A DNA stretch of 64,000 nucleotides from Bacteroidota bacterium. Its GTDB lineage: Bacteria > Bacteroidota > Bacteroidia > Bacteroidales > NBLH01. A program made the position numbers and the translations under genes. Within the stretch, counting starts at the first letter, position 1. Each line of letters starts with the position of its first letter. The stretch lies in the NCBI GenBank assembly GCA_025361565.1, contig JANYKN010000144.1, forward strand, positions 110,021 to 174,020. The letters run 5' to 3'. Shown here piece after piece: positions 44,257 through 54,492 of the stretch. The notes under the pieces are model-generated. The model did no database searches. It had not been told where the DNA came from and saw only the letters and a program-made list of their open reading frames with translations.

Positions 44257-47200
44257 TTATCTCCCAATTAAAATAAACGGGCTCCAGAAAAATGGATGCG
44301 CAAATTTCCCCTCATTAATGATTTTCAGTTTTGCTTGTCGCAATGGATCACCAAAACCGACAGATTTTTGAGCAAGCACATTTTTATAAAATTCTATCAT
44401 CAGTTCGGAAGTAGAAGCATCACTAACTGACCAAAGTGAAACGATAATATTCCTTGTTCCGGCATAAAGTAAGGCGCGGGTTAATCCTATAATTCCTTCA
44501 CCTTTTTTTATTTTTCCAAGCCCGGTTTCACATGCCGAAAGCACAATTAAATCGGAGTTGAAATTTAAATTATATATTTCGCCTGAAAACAAAATTCCAT
44601 CTTCCTTTGACGTTGAATCCTGAGCCAGTAAAATACCAGACAGTTCAGGACTTTCTGGGTTTACAAAGCCGTGTGTTGCAATATGTAAAATCTTGTATTT
44701 TGCCAGTTCTCCTGATTTAACAAATTCTTCGCTGGCTTGATTGTGTGTTTTCAATAAAGCCTTTTCATTTTTAGCATCAAATAAATTAAAAATCTGATTT
44801 ACTTCATCTTCTGATGCAGGCAGAGGATTTACATAGTCTCCATTTAGTAAATTTCCACGGGTGATGGTTGAATCGCTTACGTATTTTTGCATGCTTCGGA
44901 GCAAAGTTCTTGAAGCAGTGGAAGTTCCAGCGGTATTATTATCAGAAAAAACGGGAGCCAATGCCACAAAATCGCTTAAATTTGTAAGGTTTACATTTTT
45001 TTCATTTGGTTTATTAGCGGTTTTATAAAATAGATTTGCTGAGTAATTGTAGCTTATGTTAAACTTTTTAATTAAAAAAGGTAATTTATTAAAATCCTTA
45101 ATCTTAGGCAATTCTTCCGATGTATATTTTTGCGTAAGCAGTGCTTCAAATGGCACTACAGAAAGAATACCATCAGGGAGGATGATGAGATTTTCGTATT
45201 TATCTAGATAAATACTATCGGGAAACAATTGTTCGTAAATGGAAAAAGCATTTTGCAAATAAGCTTTCTTATTTTCCGGTTTTGATTGATCATGAGTCAA
45301 TGAATATCTCAGATTTTCAATGTTTTCGTCCAATAAAGGGTCTTTTTTAACTGCCGTAATTTCAGTACCAGTTTTTGAAACAGAGATTATAAAGATACTG
45401 GAATCAGCAATTGTATAAGAACGTAATAAGGTTTTATTGTCTATTAAATCTTGTATCTGCTTGATTGTAACGCTTTGTTTTGTATATTTTAAGTTATAAT
45501 ATTCGGGGTATTTTTTTTCAAAATCAGAAATTAAATTTTCGTACAATCTATTTAATATGAAAAGTGTATCCCTTAGTAATTTCTCATCTTCAGCGTATAT
45601 TGTTTCTGCAATCTTTTTTTCAAAACCCGCAATTGAATTTTTTAATTGTTTTTCCTGGATCAATAAATTGTCAGGTATTCCGGCAAATTTTTGCGCTTCA
45701 CTCCCTGCAATTGCCTCAAGTAGAGTTGCAGATTTGTTTTTTTCGGAAAAATTAAACGCAAGTTGTTTGTAAAAAGCACTATCCGGTAATCCTGATTTTG
45801 ATAAGGTCAGGCAAGTTTGAATTGCACGTTGATAAACTATACTGGTGTTTTCACCTGTAGATAATTTATCACTTTGCAAGCTTGAAGTTTTGCGGAGATT
45901 ACCAATAACCGTGTCGCATAATTGATAAAGTTGTACAGCGAATTTTAATAATTCTTGCTTGTTTTTTCCCTTATATTTCGAATTTTTAGTATCCACAGCT
46001 ATTTCGCCCAATATAAAAGCTTCGAATTTTAAGCTTCTTAAAAGTTCGCTGCCTGAGAAATAATTTATAAGTTTAGGTAATGCAAATACATTAACAGAAT
46101 CGTTGAAATTGCGGAAATTCGCACATAACGCCTTATGAACGTAATACATTGCTTTTTCATTCTGGCTTTTTTGATAATATACACTTCCGATGGTGTTATA
46201 CACATTTGCAATTTTTGTATGCTTTTCACCTAATATTTTTTTTTCAATACCCAGAAATTTATTGAAATAAACCAATGCTGTATCAGTCAAATTCAAATCT
46301 GTACAAACATTTGCAATACCAAGGTAACATCCGGCCACAGAAGAATGGTTTTCGCCAAATATTTGTTGTTGAATATACAGACTTTTAAAATAATATTCCA
46401 AAGCCGGACGAAGGTCGTATTTTGACTCGTAAACATTTGCAATTCCTAAATAACAGCCCGCAACATCAGTATGATTTTCTCCAAAAAGCGCTTTTCGTAT
46501 TTCCAGGCTTTTTACATGGTATTCCAATGCTTTGTCGAAATCATTTTTACTTTCAAAAACATAAGCTATATTGTTGTAGCACATGGCCACTTCAGAGCTT
46601 GTTTCGCCAAGTATTTGCCTGTTTATTTCTAAACTTTTATAGTAATATTCCAATGCTTTGTCATATTCGGTTTTATCGGCATAAACATGTCCAATCCCCA
46701 AATAACTCGTTGCTACCAATGTGTTTTTTTCGCCAAGTATTTTTTTACGAATTTCCAAGGCTTTTGACTGATATTGCAATGCATTATCGTACTCGGCTTT
46801 GTCTTCATAAATGGTAGCAATGTTGTTATAGCAAGCTGCCACACTGGTATTCTGTTCGCCAAGAAGTTGTTGGCAAATTTCCAATGATTTTAAATAATAC
46901 TCCAATGCTTTGCTGTATTGGTCTTTAACTTCATAGACGCCTCCAATATTCAGATATGAGGTTGCTACATTCAAATGTTTTTCTCCATGCAATTCTTTAT
47001 AAATTTCCAAACTTTTATTAAGATATTCTAACGCCTTATCGTAATCACCTTTATCTGAGTATGTAAGTCCTATATTATTGTATGAAATTGCAATATCGTC
47101 ATGTTTTTCACCAAAAAGTTTTTTCCTGATTTCAAACGCTTTAAAATAGTAAATTAAGGCTTTGTCGAATTCAGATTTTGCTTCATAAACAGTGCCCAGG

Positions 47201-49971
47201 TTATTGTATGAAGATGCAACATCAGCGTGTATTTCACCAAGCAATTCTTGTCGTATTTCCAAACTTTTGGTATAATATTCAATGGCTTTGGCATAATCAC
47301 ATTTTTCGGAATACACCGAACCAATATTGTTATAACAAGCTGCTACACCGGTATGTTTCTCACCAAATATTTTTGTTTCAATTGCCAAATCTTTATTGTA
47401 ATATTCCATTGCCTTGGCATATTCTTCTTTTTTATCGCAAATAACGCCCACATTATTATAACTTTCAGCAGCATCTCTGCTATTTTCACCAAAAAGTTGC
47501 ACTCTTATTTCCAATGCTTTTTGATAATACTCCATTGCCTTGTCGTATTCTGATTTACTAGAATATAAAGAGCCAATATTGTTGTAACAAATAGCTGCGT
47601 CATTGCTTTTTTCTCCAAGGAATTGTTTTTTCATTTCCAGGCTTTTCACATAATATTCCATTGCCTTGTTATATTCGGATTTGTCCTGATATGCAATCCC
47701 AATATTTCCGTACGAAGAAGCAACATCAACATTATTTTCTCCAAAAAGCTGTTTCCTTATTTCCAAACTTTTAAAAAAATATTCAAGCGCTTTATCATTT
47801 TGTGATTTAGCATTGTAATCATTTCCAAGATGTTCGTATATGTCGGCTACATATTTGTTTTTTTCGCCAATGAGTTCTTTATACATTTCAAAACTCCTTA
47901 AATGATAATCCAACGCTTTATCAAATAAGGTTTTATCATAATATACCGAACCAATGTTGCTATATATATCTGAAACCTCAATATGTTTTTCGCCATATAG
48001 CTGTTTTTTAATTTCCAATGATTTTAAATAAAATTCCAGGGCTTTGTCATACTCTGATTTATTTGTGTATACATTTCCAATATTTTGATAGGTGGTTGCA
48101 ACATCATTATTTTTTTCACCAAAAAGTTCTTGCCGTATTTTCAGGCTTTTGAAATAAAATTCAAGGGCTTTTTCATATTCGGATTTGCTGTTATAAACAA
48201 TTCCCAAATTGCAGTATGATGTTGCTACATCTGCATTTTTTTCACCCAGCAATTGTTTTCTTAAATCCAAACATTTTAAATGATATTTCAATGCACTATC
48301 CGGAAGGTTTTTGTTGATATAAATATTCCCAATTTCGTTATAAGATGTTGCAATATCAACATGTTTTTCACCATAAAGTTTTATTTTTATTTCAAGAACT
48401 TTTAAATTGTATTTTAAGGTGTTATCATAATCGAGATTATAATAGTAAGCGAGACCTAGTGCATTGTATATTTCCAATAAATCTGTACTGTTTTCACCTA
48501 AAACTACTTTATATGCTTCTAAACTTTTAAGATAATATTCAATGGCTTTTGTATAATCGGTTTTAAATCTATAGGCAAGTGCCAGGTTGAATGCAGTTTT
48601 AGCAACAGTTTCACTTTTTTCTCCTTCGAGCTCGGTTTCAATTTTTAATTCCTGTTCGTAAAATTTTGCAGCATTGTCGTAATCCGCTAAATTGTAATAG
48701 GATAGTGCAATATATGAAAGTAAATCAGATGCAGTTTGGTTTTTTCCATCGGTAATTCCAAGTTGAACATTCAATGCATTTTGATAGTTTGCAATTGCAT
48801 TTTTATAATCCTTGTTTTTATAATAAATATCTGCAATTCCGTAATAGGAGCGCATTACTATTTTCGATTTTTCGCCCGAAACGGCAATTCTTATTTTTAG
48901 CGCTTTTTGATAATGTTCAATTGCTTTGTCGTATTTTGGATAATCAGTATAAGCAAGTGCAATATCTTTGTAACACACAGCGACATCCAAATTATTTTCG
49001 CCCAAAGTATCTATGCGGATATTTACAGATTTCTGCAAATTAACAATTGCAGAATCGGTAAGGATCAAACATGAATAAATACTACCAACATCATAGTAGG
49101 ATTGGGCCACTATCAAACTTTTGGGATGAAAAAGTTTTAACCTTAATTTCAAACATTCTTTGTAATTAATCAGGGAGTTGTTATAATCTTTTATGTCGTA
49201 GTAAAAATCGCCTAAATTGCAGTATCTTTTAGAGATTTCTTTTTTCTCGTCCGGATAATTTTTCAGAGCAATGTTAAGCACTTTTTTTTCATATAATATT
49301 GCATTTTTATCATCTTTCAAATATTGATAAGCAATTGAAAGATTATCGTATATGTAATAATTATCAGGGCTTTCGTCATTTTTTGAAATGCTATTTGCCG
49401 AAATATAATTTAGATTATTATCTATTGATTTTTGATATTTGTTGGCATACAAGTAAGCAGATGCAATATTCTGGTATGATTTTGAAGTTTCAGCATGGTT
49501 TTTCCCAAAAATAGAGATTCGTATATCCATTGCTTTTTGATTCAATTCGATGGATTTACTGTAATTTTGTTGATAGAAACTTAAAAGTGCTTGATTATGA
49601 TAGCAATTGGCAATATGTTTACTTTTATTTCCAAAATACTTTTCAGCATCCGCTAATATTGAATTGTTCAAATCATTCGATTTATCGTCTTTTGAATAAT
49701 TGATATAAAGTCGCGAAAGTTTATTTTCTAGGGTTAGGTATTTATCTTCTGCCCAAAGTTTTGGAAGATTTTTATTCTCTGAAAAAGATTTGTATTTTTC
49801 AATGGCCAAAAGATAAAAAACTTCAGCACTATCGAATTTTTGTGCTTTTTCAAAATTCATTGCTTTTTCAAAAAGCTGATTTGCATAAGCAGTATCAATA
49901 CTTTGAGAGGAGGATCGAAAATAGGTAAAGATGAGAATTAATAAAATGAGCGCAGCTTTAGGAGTTTTCAT
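44257..49971 (-). CDS. Giant exported TPR protein with C-terminal CHAT (caspase-like) protease domain
   Basis: A 1904-residue protein. A signal peptide (about 1-23, hydrophobic run ALILLILIFTYF) is followed by at least 25 tandem TPR units of about 42 residues. Their shared pattern is (L/F)GEKH-x-DVA-x-SYNNIG-x-VY, then KALEYYLKSLEIRK, of the kinesin-light-chain kind, spanning about 60-1300. A linker leads to a CHAT domain (about 1550-1904). Its catalytic His is H1767 in IATHGF and its Cys is C1814 in SACETGLGKI; GEGIIGLTRALLYAGTRNIIVSLW follows, as in the CHAT/clostripain-caspase family. It should be a Cys protease on the envelope side, regulated or targeted by the repeats. No CRISPR or gasdermin-like gene is nearby. 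It is transcribed alone. Confidence 0.93.
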   Translation of the reverse strand: MKTPKAALILLILIFTYFRSSSQSIDTAYANQLFEKAMNFEKAQKFDSAEVFYLLAIEKYKSFSENKNLPKLWAEDKYLTLENKLSRLYINYSKDDKSNDLNNSILADAEKYFGNKSKHIANCYHNQALLSFYQQNYSKSIELNQKAMDIRISIFGKNHAETSKSYQNIASAYLYANKYQKSIDNNLNYISANSISKNDESPDNYYIYDNLSIAYQYLKDDKNAILYEKKVLNIALKNYPDEKKEISKRYCNLGDFYYDIKDYNNSLINYKECLKLRLKLFHPKSLIVAQSYYDVGSIYSCLILTDSAIVNLQKSVNIRIDTLGENNLDVAVCYKDIALAYTDYPKYDKAIEHYQKALKIRIAVSGEKSKIVMRSYYGIADIYYKNKDYKNAIANYQNALNVQLGITDGKNQTASDLLSYIALSYYNLADYDNAAKFYEQELKIETELEGEKSETVAKTAFNLALAYRFKTDYTKAIEYYLKSLEAYKVVLGENSTDLLEIYNALGLAYYYNLDYDNTLKYNLKVLEIKIKLYGEKHVDIATSYNEIGNIYINKNLPDSALKYHLKCLDLRKQLLGEKNADVATSYCNLGIVYNSKSEYEKALEFYFKSLKIRQELFGEKNNDVATTYQNIGNVYTNKSEYDKALEFYLKSLEIKKQLYGEKHIEVSDIYSNIGSVYYDKTLFDKALDYHLRSFEMYKELIGEKNKYVADIYEHLGNDYNAKSQNDKALEYFFKSLEIRKQLFGENNVDVASSYGNIGIAYQDKSEYNKAMEYYVKSLEMKKQFLGEKSNDAAICYNNIGSLYSSKSEYDKAMEYYQKALEIRVQLFGENSRDAAESYNNVGVICDKKEEYAKAMEYYNKDLAIETKIFGEKHTGVAACYNNIGSVYSEKCDYAKAIEYYTKSLEIRQELLGEIHADVASSYNNLGTVYEAKSEFDKALIYYFKAFEIRKKLFGEKHDDIAISYNNIGLTYSDKGDYDKALEYLNKSLEIYKELHGEKHLNVATSYLNIGGVYEVKDQYSKALEYYLKSLEICQQLLGEQNTSVAACYNNIATIYEDKAEYDNALQYQSKALEIRKKILGEKNTLVATSYLGIGHVYADKTEYDKALEYYYKSLEINRQILGETSSEVAMCYNNIAYVFESKNDFDKALEYHVKSLEIRKALFGENHTDVAGCYLGIANVYESKYDLRPALEYYFKSLYIQQQIFGENHSSVAGCYLGIANVCTDLNLTDTALVYFNKFLGIEKKILGEKHTKIANVYNTIGSVYYQKSQNEKAMYYVHKALCANFRNFNDSVNVFALPKLINYFSGSELLRSLKFEAFILGEIAVDTKNSKYKGKNKQELLKFAVQLYQLCDTVIGNLRKTSSLQSDKLSTGENTSIVYQRAIQTCLTLSKSGLPDSAFYKQLAFNFSEKNKSATLLEAIAGSEAQKFAGIPDNLLIQEKQLKNSIAGFEKKIAETIYAEDEKLLRDTLFILNRLYENLISDFEKKYPEYYNLKYTKQSVTIKQIQDLIDNKTLLRSYTIADSSIFIISVSKTGTEITAVKKDPLLDENIENLRYSLTHDQSKPENKKAYLQNAFSIYEQLFPDSIYLDKYENLIILPDGILSVVPFEALLTQKYTSEELPKIKDFNKLPFLIKKFNISYNYSANLFYKTANKPNEKNVNLTNLSDFVALAPVFSDNNTAGTSTASRTLLRSMQKYVSDSTITRGNLLNGDYVNPLPASEDEVNQIFNLFDAKNEKALLKTHNQASEEFVKSGELAKYKILHIATHGFVNPESPELSGILLAQDSTSKEDGILFSGEIYNLNFNSDLIVLSACETGLGKIKKGEGIIGLTRALLYAGTRNIIVSLWSVSDASTSELMIEFYKNVLAQKSVGFGDPLRQAKLKIINEGKFAHPFFWSPFILIGR

Positions 49972-50253
49972 AACTTAATATTTTCACTAAGTTAATAAAC
50001 TTTTAAGTCAAGTAAATCACTTCTCAATTAAAATATACAGGTTCTACAGTTTGAAATCGAGGAAAGTGTGACTGTTGCGGTTTGATGTTTGGCCCGACAA
50101 TAATAAATTAGTGGTACGGCATTGTTTTAGCCATTCTGGAGTTTGGAAGGGATGACTGAAACCTTAGCTTTCATAGGTTTTTTAGGTTGTCATTTTTATC
50201 ATTGAAAATTAATTATAAAATAAAAATGAAGACAGTAAAACGCTTATAAAAAA

Positions 50254-52131
50254 TCAATGAAACTCACCCAATGAACTGGTAATCCCTTTGTGTATCTCAT
50301 ACCAATATTCAAAAGCTGCTTCTTTTTTGTCTTTCTCAAACATGGTGAGCCATTTGTCAAGTTCTTCATTTTGGACTTTATCCACTTCTTTCTTTCTTTT
50401 AAGGAAAGTATGGACAAAATCGATGCTTCTGTCCGATTCCCAAAAGATAGATGAATTGCGGCCATTAATCCTGCTCGCTGTCATGGCAATTTTTTGGATA
50501 AAATTTTCTTTGTTTCCGTAAATCGATTCCACAATTTCGGGGATCATTTCTTCTGCCCAAGCCCTGTGAAAACGGCAAACGCCCATATTGTCTAGAATTA
50601 ATTCTTTTTTAAAACGATCGGCGTTCATTTCACCCATTTTACGCGGTGAAATAAAATCCTGGCCATAGTAATTGTAATATTTTCCCATAATAGGCATTGG
50701 CGATAAAACTCCTGATGTCCAATATTGATTCGGAACCATCCAACCTTTACGTGCAAATGCTGTGTATACAAAGGAGTCCAATAGTTTTTTTCCTTTTTCC
50801 CTCGATACTCTCCTTGCAAATTTTCTTACACCTTCATCAAAATTTAAAATGCCAGTTTGGTATATAATTGAATTAAGCAATTCGACTCCAATTTCAGCAT
50901 TATGCTGGGAATGTTTTATCAATTCAAAGCCTTCTTTTTTAAAATATGGCAACTTACTTACTTGTAATTCTTCTTTGGTGAAAAAACCTTTGTCGAGACA
51001 TTCCATAAGCCAAGCCAGAACACCTCCAACTGAAATGGCATCAAAACCATATGAATCGGCTTGCCGATTAAGCATTTCGGCAGCCCGCTGATCGAAAATG
51101 CCACACAATGGGCCCATTACCTGATAAGGTTCATAGTCTTTTTTAAAATGATTGTTCATTTTTTTGCAAACGGCAACGCATGGTTCACCACAATTTTTAT
51201 ATTGCTTTGGTTGAATGGTTTCTTCGTTAAACTGCTTGAGATAATGATTCTTTATGAATTTTTCAGATATTTCAATCCTTTCCTCTTCCGTATCATAAAT
51301 ACTTGAATAATTAAATGCCATCATATTCCCACCCATGGTAGCATAATTCACTCCAAAAGTGCCACCAGTATCAAATTTGGGATCAAAACGATATTTGGTA
51401 GTAGCTTCTATATCTTTGGCTGCTAATTTTAGATTGTATCGCTGAATAAACCAGTCGTCGGCAACCTTTCTGTCCCTAAAATCTTCATCAACATATGTAC
51501 CTCCATAAATGATTGCCACTATGCCGTGCTCGTTTAATAGTTTGGTGCCAAAGCCACCTCGTCCGGCCCAGGTATCAACATGGGTTAATTGGCCTTTTCT
51601 AATTGGAACAGAGCAAATACCACCAAAATCTGTGCTTAACGATGCAGGGCCCGTTGCTAAAATCCGCGGATCTGTATCGTATCTGCTTCCAAACTTTTCA
51701 TTTGTATAATCCATTAGGCTGTAAATGCCTTTTCTTCCTTCATTCCATATTTCCTTAATGTTAACAGGATGTAATTCAACATCAATTTCTTCGCCATGAA
51801 TCCTGTTCAAATATAGGATAGACGGCATTGGTGCTTTGCCAACAATCGATAGCATGTTAATTCCTAAATTATCAAATACCAATCCTGCGCCGCCCATTGA
51901 TGAAATGTAAAAACCTCCCCAGCATGGCGAAAATCCATTGAATATTAACCGATTAGAACCCGGAAATATGGAACCTGCCAGAAGTCCAACACCAATATTC
52001 AGGCTATTGTGTTTTCCAGAAAGGTGTAAACCTAAATCAACCGGGCCATAAAAATCTCCAACTTTGTATTTTTTTGTTTTGTAAAAGGATGTTGTGGAAT
52101 CAACAATTAGTACTTTGATAGAAGCATCCAT
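50254..52131 (-). CDS. Aldehyde ferredoxin oxidoreductase family (tungsten/molybdenum-pterin) protein
   Basis: A 625-residue enzyme of the AOR family, which oxidises aldehydes to acids with ferredoxin. The N-terminal pterin-binding region shows SPCWGGFYISSMGGAGLVFDN and ILATGPASLSTDF, then DTWAGRGGFGTKLLNEHGI. The [4Fe-4S] ligands are C314, C318 and C322 (CGEPCVAVC) plus C519 (MGVCRFHRA). The spacing C-x3-C-x3-C differs from the C-x2-C-x3-C of Pyrococcus AOR, so it belongs to a different branch. FDAISVGGVLAW matches the second pterin region. No ferredoxin, cofactor synthesis or tungstate transport gene is in the window. Substrate is unknown. Confidence 0.93.
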   Translation of the reverse strand: MDASIKVLIVDSTTSFYKTKKYKVGDFYGPVDLGLHLSGKHNSLNIGVGLLAGSIFPGSNRLIFNGFSPCWGGFYISSMGGAGLVFDNLGINMLSIVGKAPMPSILYLNRIHGEEIDVELHPVNIKEIWNEGRKGIYSLMDYTNEKFGSRYDTDPRILATGPASLSTDFGGICSVPIRKGQLTHVDTWAGRGGFGTKLLNEHGIVAIIYGGTYVDEDFRDRKVADDWFIQRYNLKLAAKDIEATTKYRFDPKFDTGGTFGVNYATMGGNMMAFNYSSIYDTEEERIEISEKFIKNHYLKQFNEETIQPKQYKNCGEPCVAVCKKMNNHFKKDYEPYQVMGPLCGIFDQRAAEMLNRQADSYGFDAISVGGVLAWLMECLDKGFFTKEELQVSKLPYFKKEGFELIKHSQHNAEIGVELLNSIIYQTGILNFDEGVRKFARRVSREKGKKLLDSFVYTAFARKGWMVPNQYWTSGVLSPMPIMGKYYNYYGQDFISPRKMGEMNADRFKKELILDNMGVCRFHRAWAEEMIPEIVESIYGNKENFIQKIAMTASRINGRNSSIFWESDRSIDFVHTFLKRKKEVDKVQNEELDKWLTMFEKDKKEAAFEYWYEIHKGITSSLGEFH

Positions 52132-52321
52132 AGTTTTCGATTTTATAAAGTATTTTATAAAAACAAATTTAATGATAAGAATTTAAATTGATTCTGTTCA
52201 TTCATTAATTTAATGTTTTGTTTTGATCAAATTAGTTAGAATTGAATAACTTTAAAAGGGTTATAGTTTATTTTTATACTGCATAATACTATCTTTACCT
52301 TTATATTTTAAATTCAATATT

Positions 52322-53029
52322 ATGGGAAAAAGTAGAGAAGAAATCCTCAAAATCTTCACAGAAAAAGCCAGCATGAAGCAGCAGGTTTTTAAAAATACTT
52401 ATGAAACAATGGTTATGCTAAAAAGTGTTTTGGAAGAGTTAACGCAGGAATATAACGATAAATTAAAAAATGAAAACGATAAAATTTGGTTAAAGTATAA
52501 AGATAGAGGACGTTTTGAAACTTCCTTAAAATTTGGTGGTGATCTGCTTTTATTTAGTATGCATTCCAATGTTTTCGAGTTCGACAGGGAACATAGCATA
52601 TGGAAAACTGCGTATGCCAAAAAAAATAAGATGGGAACTTACTGCGGAATTATTAATGTTTATAATTTTTTGGCCGATTCAATAAAATACAATAGAGACG
52701 CTGATTTAGGTTATTTGGTTGGTCGGATTTTTATCAACAAAGACAAACATTATTTTGTTGAAGGTAAACGGCAAATGGCATCGATATATAAAGATTTTGG
52801 AACTTCGATTATTGATAAAGAGGCAATTAGAATGGTTGTAGAATCATCACTTCAATATATTCTTGAATTTGATTTGTTGGTTCCACCTTATGATAATGTT
52901 AAAATTATTTCGGTTGAGATGGTGCAAGAAAAAAACAATTCGGCTTTACAACAAACGGGCAAGAGGCTTGGCTTTAAATTCAACTCTGATGATGTTTTAG
53001 GCGATGAGGCTTTATATACTGGGGGATAA
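52322..53029 (+). CDS. Hypothetical protein, family not recognised
   Basis: A 235-residue soluble protein with no signal peptide or membrane helix. The N-terminus is helical (REEILKIFTEKASMKQQVF and TYETMVMLKSVLEELTQEY). The middle is strand-rich with FETSLKFGGDLLLFSMHSNVFEF and GTYCGIINVYNFLADS. A late segment reads LLVPPYDNVKIISVEMV. The reading frame is long and well composed, so it is surely a gene. It lies 85 bp upstream of the M16-like gene in the same direction. No function is proposed. Confidence 0.8.
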   Translation: MGKSREEILKIFTEKASMKQQVFKNTYETMVMLKSVLEELTQEYNDKLKNENDKIWLKYKDRGRFETSLKFGGDLLLFSMHSNVFEFDREHSIWKTAYAKKNKMGTYCGIINVYNFLADSIKYNRDADLGYLVGRIFINKDKHYFVEGKRQMASIYKDFGTSIIDKEAIRMVVESSLQYILEFDLLVPPYDNVKIISVEMVQEKNNSALQQTGKRLGFKFNSDDVLGDEALYTGG

Positions 53030-53114
53030 CCGTTTATTTAGAGTTTCAGAAGTGCTTGGGATTATAAAGAAAAAGGGCTTAAATTATTAGTATTATCTAG
53101 AAATTATACAATTG

Positions 53115-54404
53115 ATGGAACAATTAAACAGAGCAAAAGCTCCAGATTATAAACAAGTTGATGATTTTTATTCATTGGAAGTGGAATCTTTCAAGCTAAA
53201 AAATGGAATTCCAGTATATCTAATCAATTCTGGCATACAGGATATAATTAAAATAGACTTTATTTTTGAAGCAGGCCATTGGTTTTGTGAAAATCCACTG
53301 ATAGCTGATTATACAAACCAATTAATGATTGAAGGGAGTTTAAAATACAGTTCTGCCGAAATTGCCGAGAAATTCGATTTCTATGGAACTTTTGCAAATT
53401 TCGAATGCGGAAAACATTTTGCAAATGCCCAATTGTATACTTTATCTGCTTTTTTTGAGAAAAGCATGGAGGTTTTTAAAGATGTAGTCATAAATCCTAC
53501 ATATCCTGACAAAGAGTTTACAGTACAAATACAGAATGAATTTCAGCAATTTATACTTTCGCGCGAAAAAACAGAAGTATTGGCAGCGGATGGTTTTTAT
53601 CCAAAACTTTTTGGTGAAACTCATCCATATGGAAAAGTAAGAAAGGCAGCAGACTTTGAAAGTTTAAAAATTGAACAACTTAGAGATTATCATCAGCGTT
53701 ATTATAATTCTGATAATTGTAAAATTGTTGTTGCAGGAAAGTTGTCTGATGATGTAAAATCGATTATTGAAGCAAATTTTGGTGCAGATGATTGGAAATA
53801 TGGGGGAGTGGTTGCTGTATCTGAAAAAGTAGAAGGAAAACCAAGTCCAGGTCGATATTTAATCAATAAACCAGGAGCAGTTCAAGCTAGTATAAAACTG
53901 GGTATTCCGATGATAAACAAAAGCCATCCGGATTTTCATGGATTGAGCGTTCTAAATACTATTTTAGGTGGATATTTTGGATCGAGGCTAATGATGAACC
54001 TGAGAGAAAAAAATGCATTAACATATGGCATTTATTCCAATTTGATTTCTTTTTTGCATGATGGGATTTTTGTCATTTCGGCAAATGTTAATGCAAACCA
54101 GGCAAACGATGCAATAGAACATATTTATATTGAAATTGAATTGCTGCAAAAGGAATTAGTAAAGAACGATGAACTTCAAATGGTGAAAAATTATCTTGCC
54201 GGTGAAATGTTAAGGGCTTTCGATGGACCTTTACTTCAATCTGAAATTTATGCAGGTTTATTAAGCTATCAACTTGATTTTGATTATTATAAGCAGTATT
54301 TTAATACCTTGAAAACCATTAAGCCTGAAACATTGCGGCAATTGGCCAATAAATATTTTAACCGAGATAATTTTGTTGAAATTTTAGTTGGAAATCTTCA
54401 ATGA
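53115..54404 (+). CDS. M16-family peptidase homologue lacking the zinc motif
   Basis: A 430-residue protein with the two-lobed M16B fold. Where active M16 enzymes have HxxEH, it reads EAGHWFCENPLIADYTNQLMIEG, without the His-Glu-His zinc site. The C-terminal lobe keeps GGYFGSRLMMNLREKNALTYGIYS, the Arg/Tyr substrate-anchoring motif. It therefore resembles the inactive subunit of two-subunit M16 proteases. No signal peptide is present. The active partner, usually adjacent, is not in the window. ATG 53115 is chosen over the TTG one codon upstream. Confidence 0.88.
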   Translation: MEQLNRAKAPDYKQVDDFYSLEVESFKLKNGIPVYLINSGIQDIIKIDFIFEAGHWFCENPLIADYTNQLMIEGSLKYSSAEIAEKFDFYGTFANFECGKHFANAQLYTLSAFFEKSMEVFKDVVINPTYPDKEFTVQIQNEFQQFILSREKTEVLAADGFYPKLFGETHPYGKVRKAADFESLKIEQLRDYHQRYYNSDNCKIVVAGKLSDDVKSIIEANFGADDWKYGGVVAVSEKVEGKPSPGRYLINKPGAVQASIKLGIPMINKSHPDFHGLSVLNTILGGYFGSRLMMNLREKNALTYGIYSNLISFLHDGIFVISANVNANQANDAIEHIYIEIELLQKELVKNDELQMVKNYLAGEMLRAFDGPLLQSEIYAGLLSYQLDFDYYKQYFNTLKTIKPETLRQLANKYFNRDNFVEILVGNLQ

Positions 54405-54492
54405 AATTATGTCAAAAAATAAAATAAAACAAGTTTTAAATATTTTTAGATTTTACCAACTAATGAGTCCTCTAAATTTATTAAACATACGG

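Noticed and set aside
45557..49514. Many open frames on the plus strand opposite the TPR-CHAT gene (for example 46422-46817, 47178-47444)
   Set aside because: They are the mirror of a highly repetitive coding sequence, have Phe/His-rich compositions with no domain, and lack start signals.
44257..49800. Regular 126-bp periodicity that could be mistaken for a CRISPR or satellite array
   Set aside because: The period is exactly 42 codons, in frame, and the translation is TPR units; the spacing and variation are those of protein repeats.
54388..54492. Upstream in-frame start for the T9SS-secreted protein
   Set aside because: It would overlap the M16 gene and place 35 residues before an otherwise perfect signal peptide.
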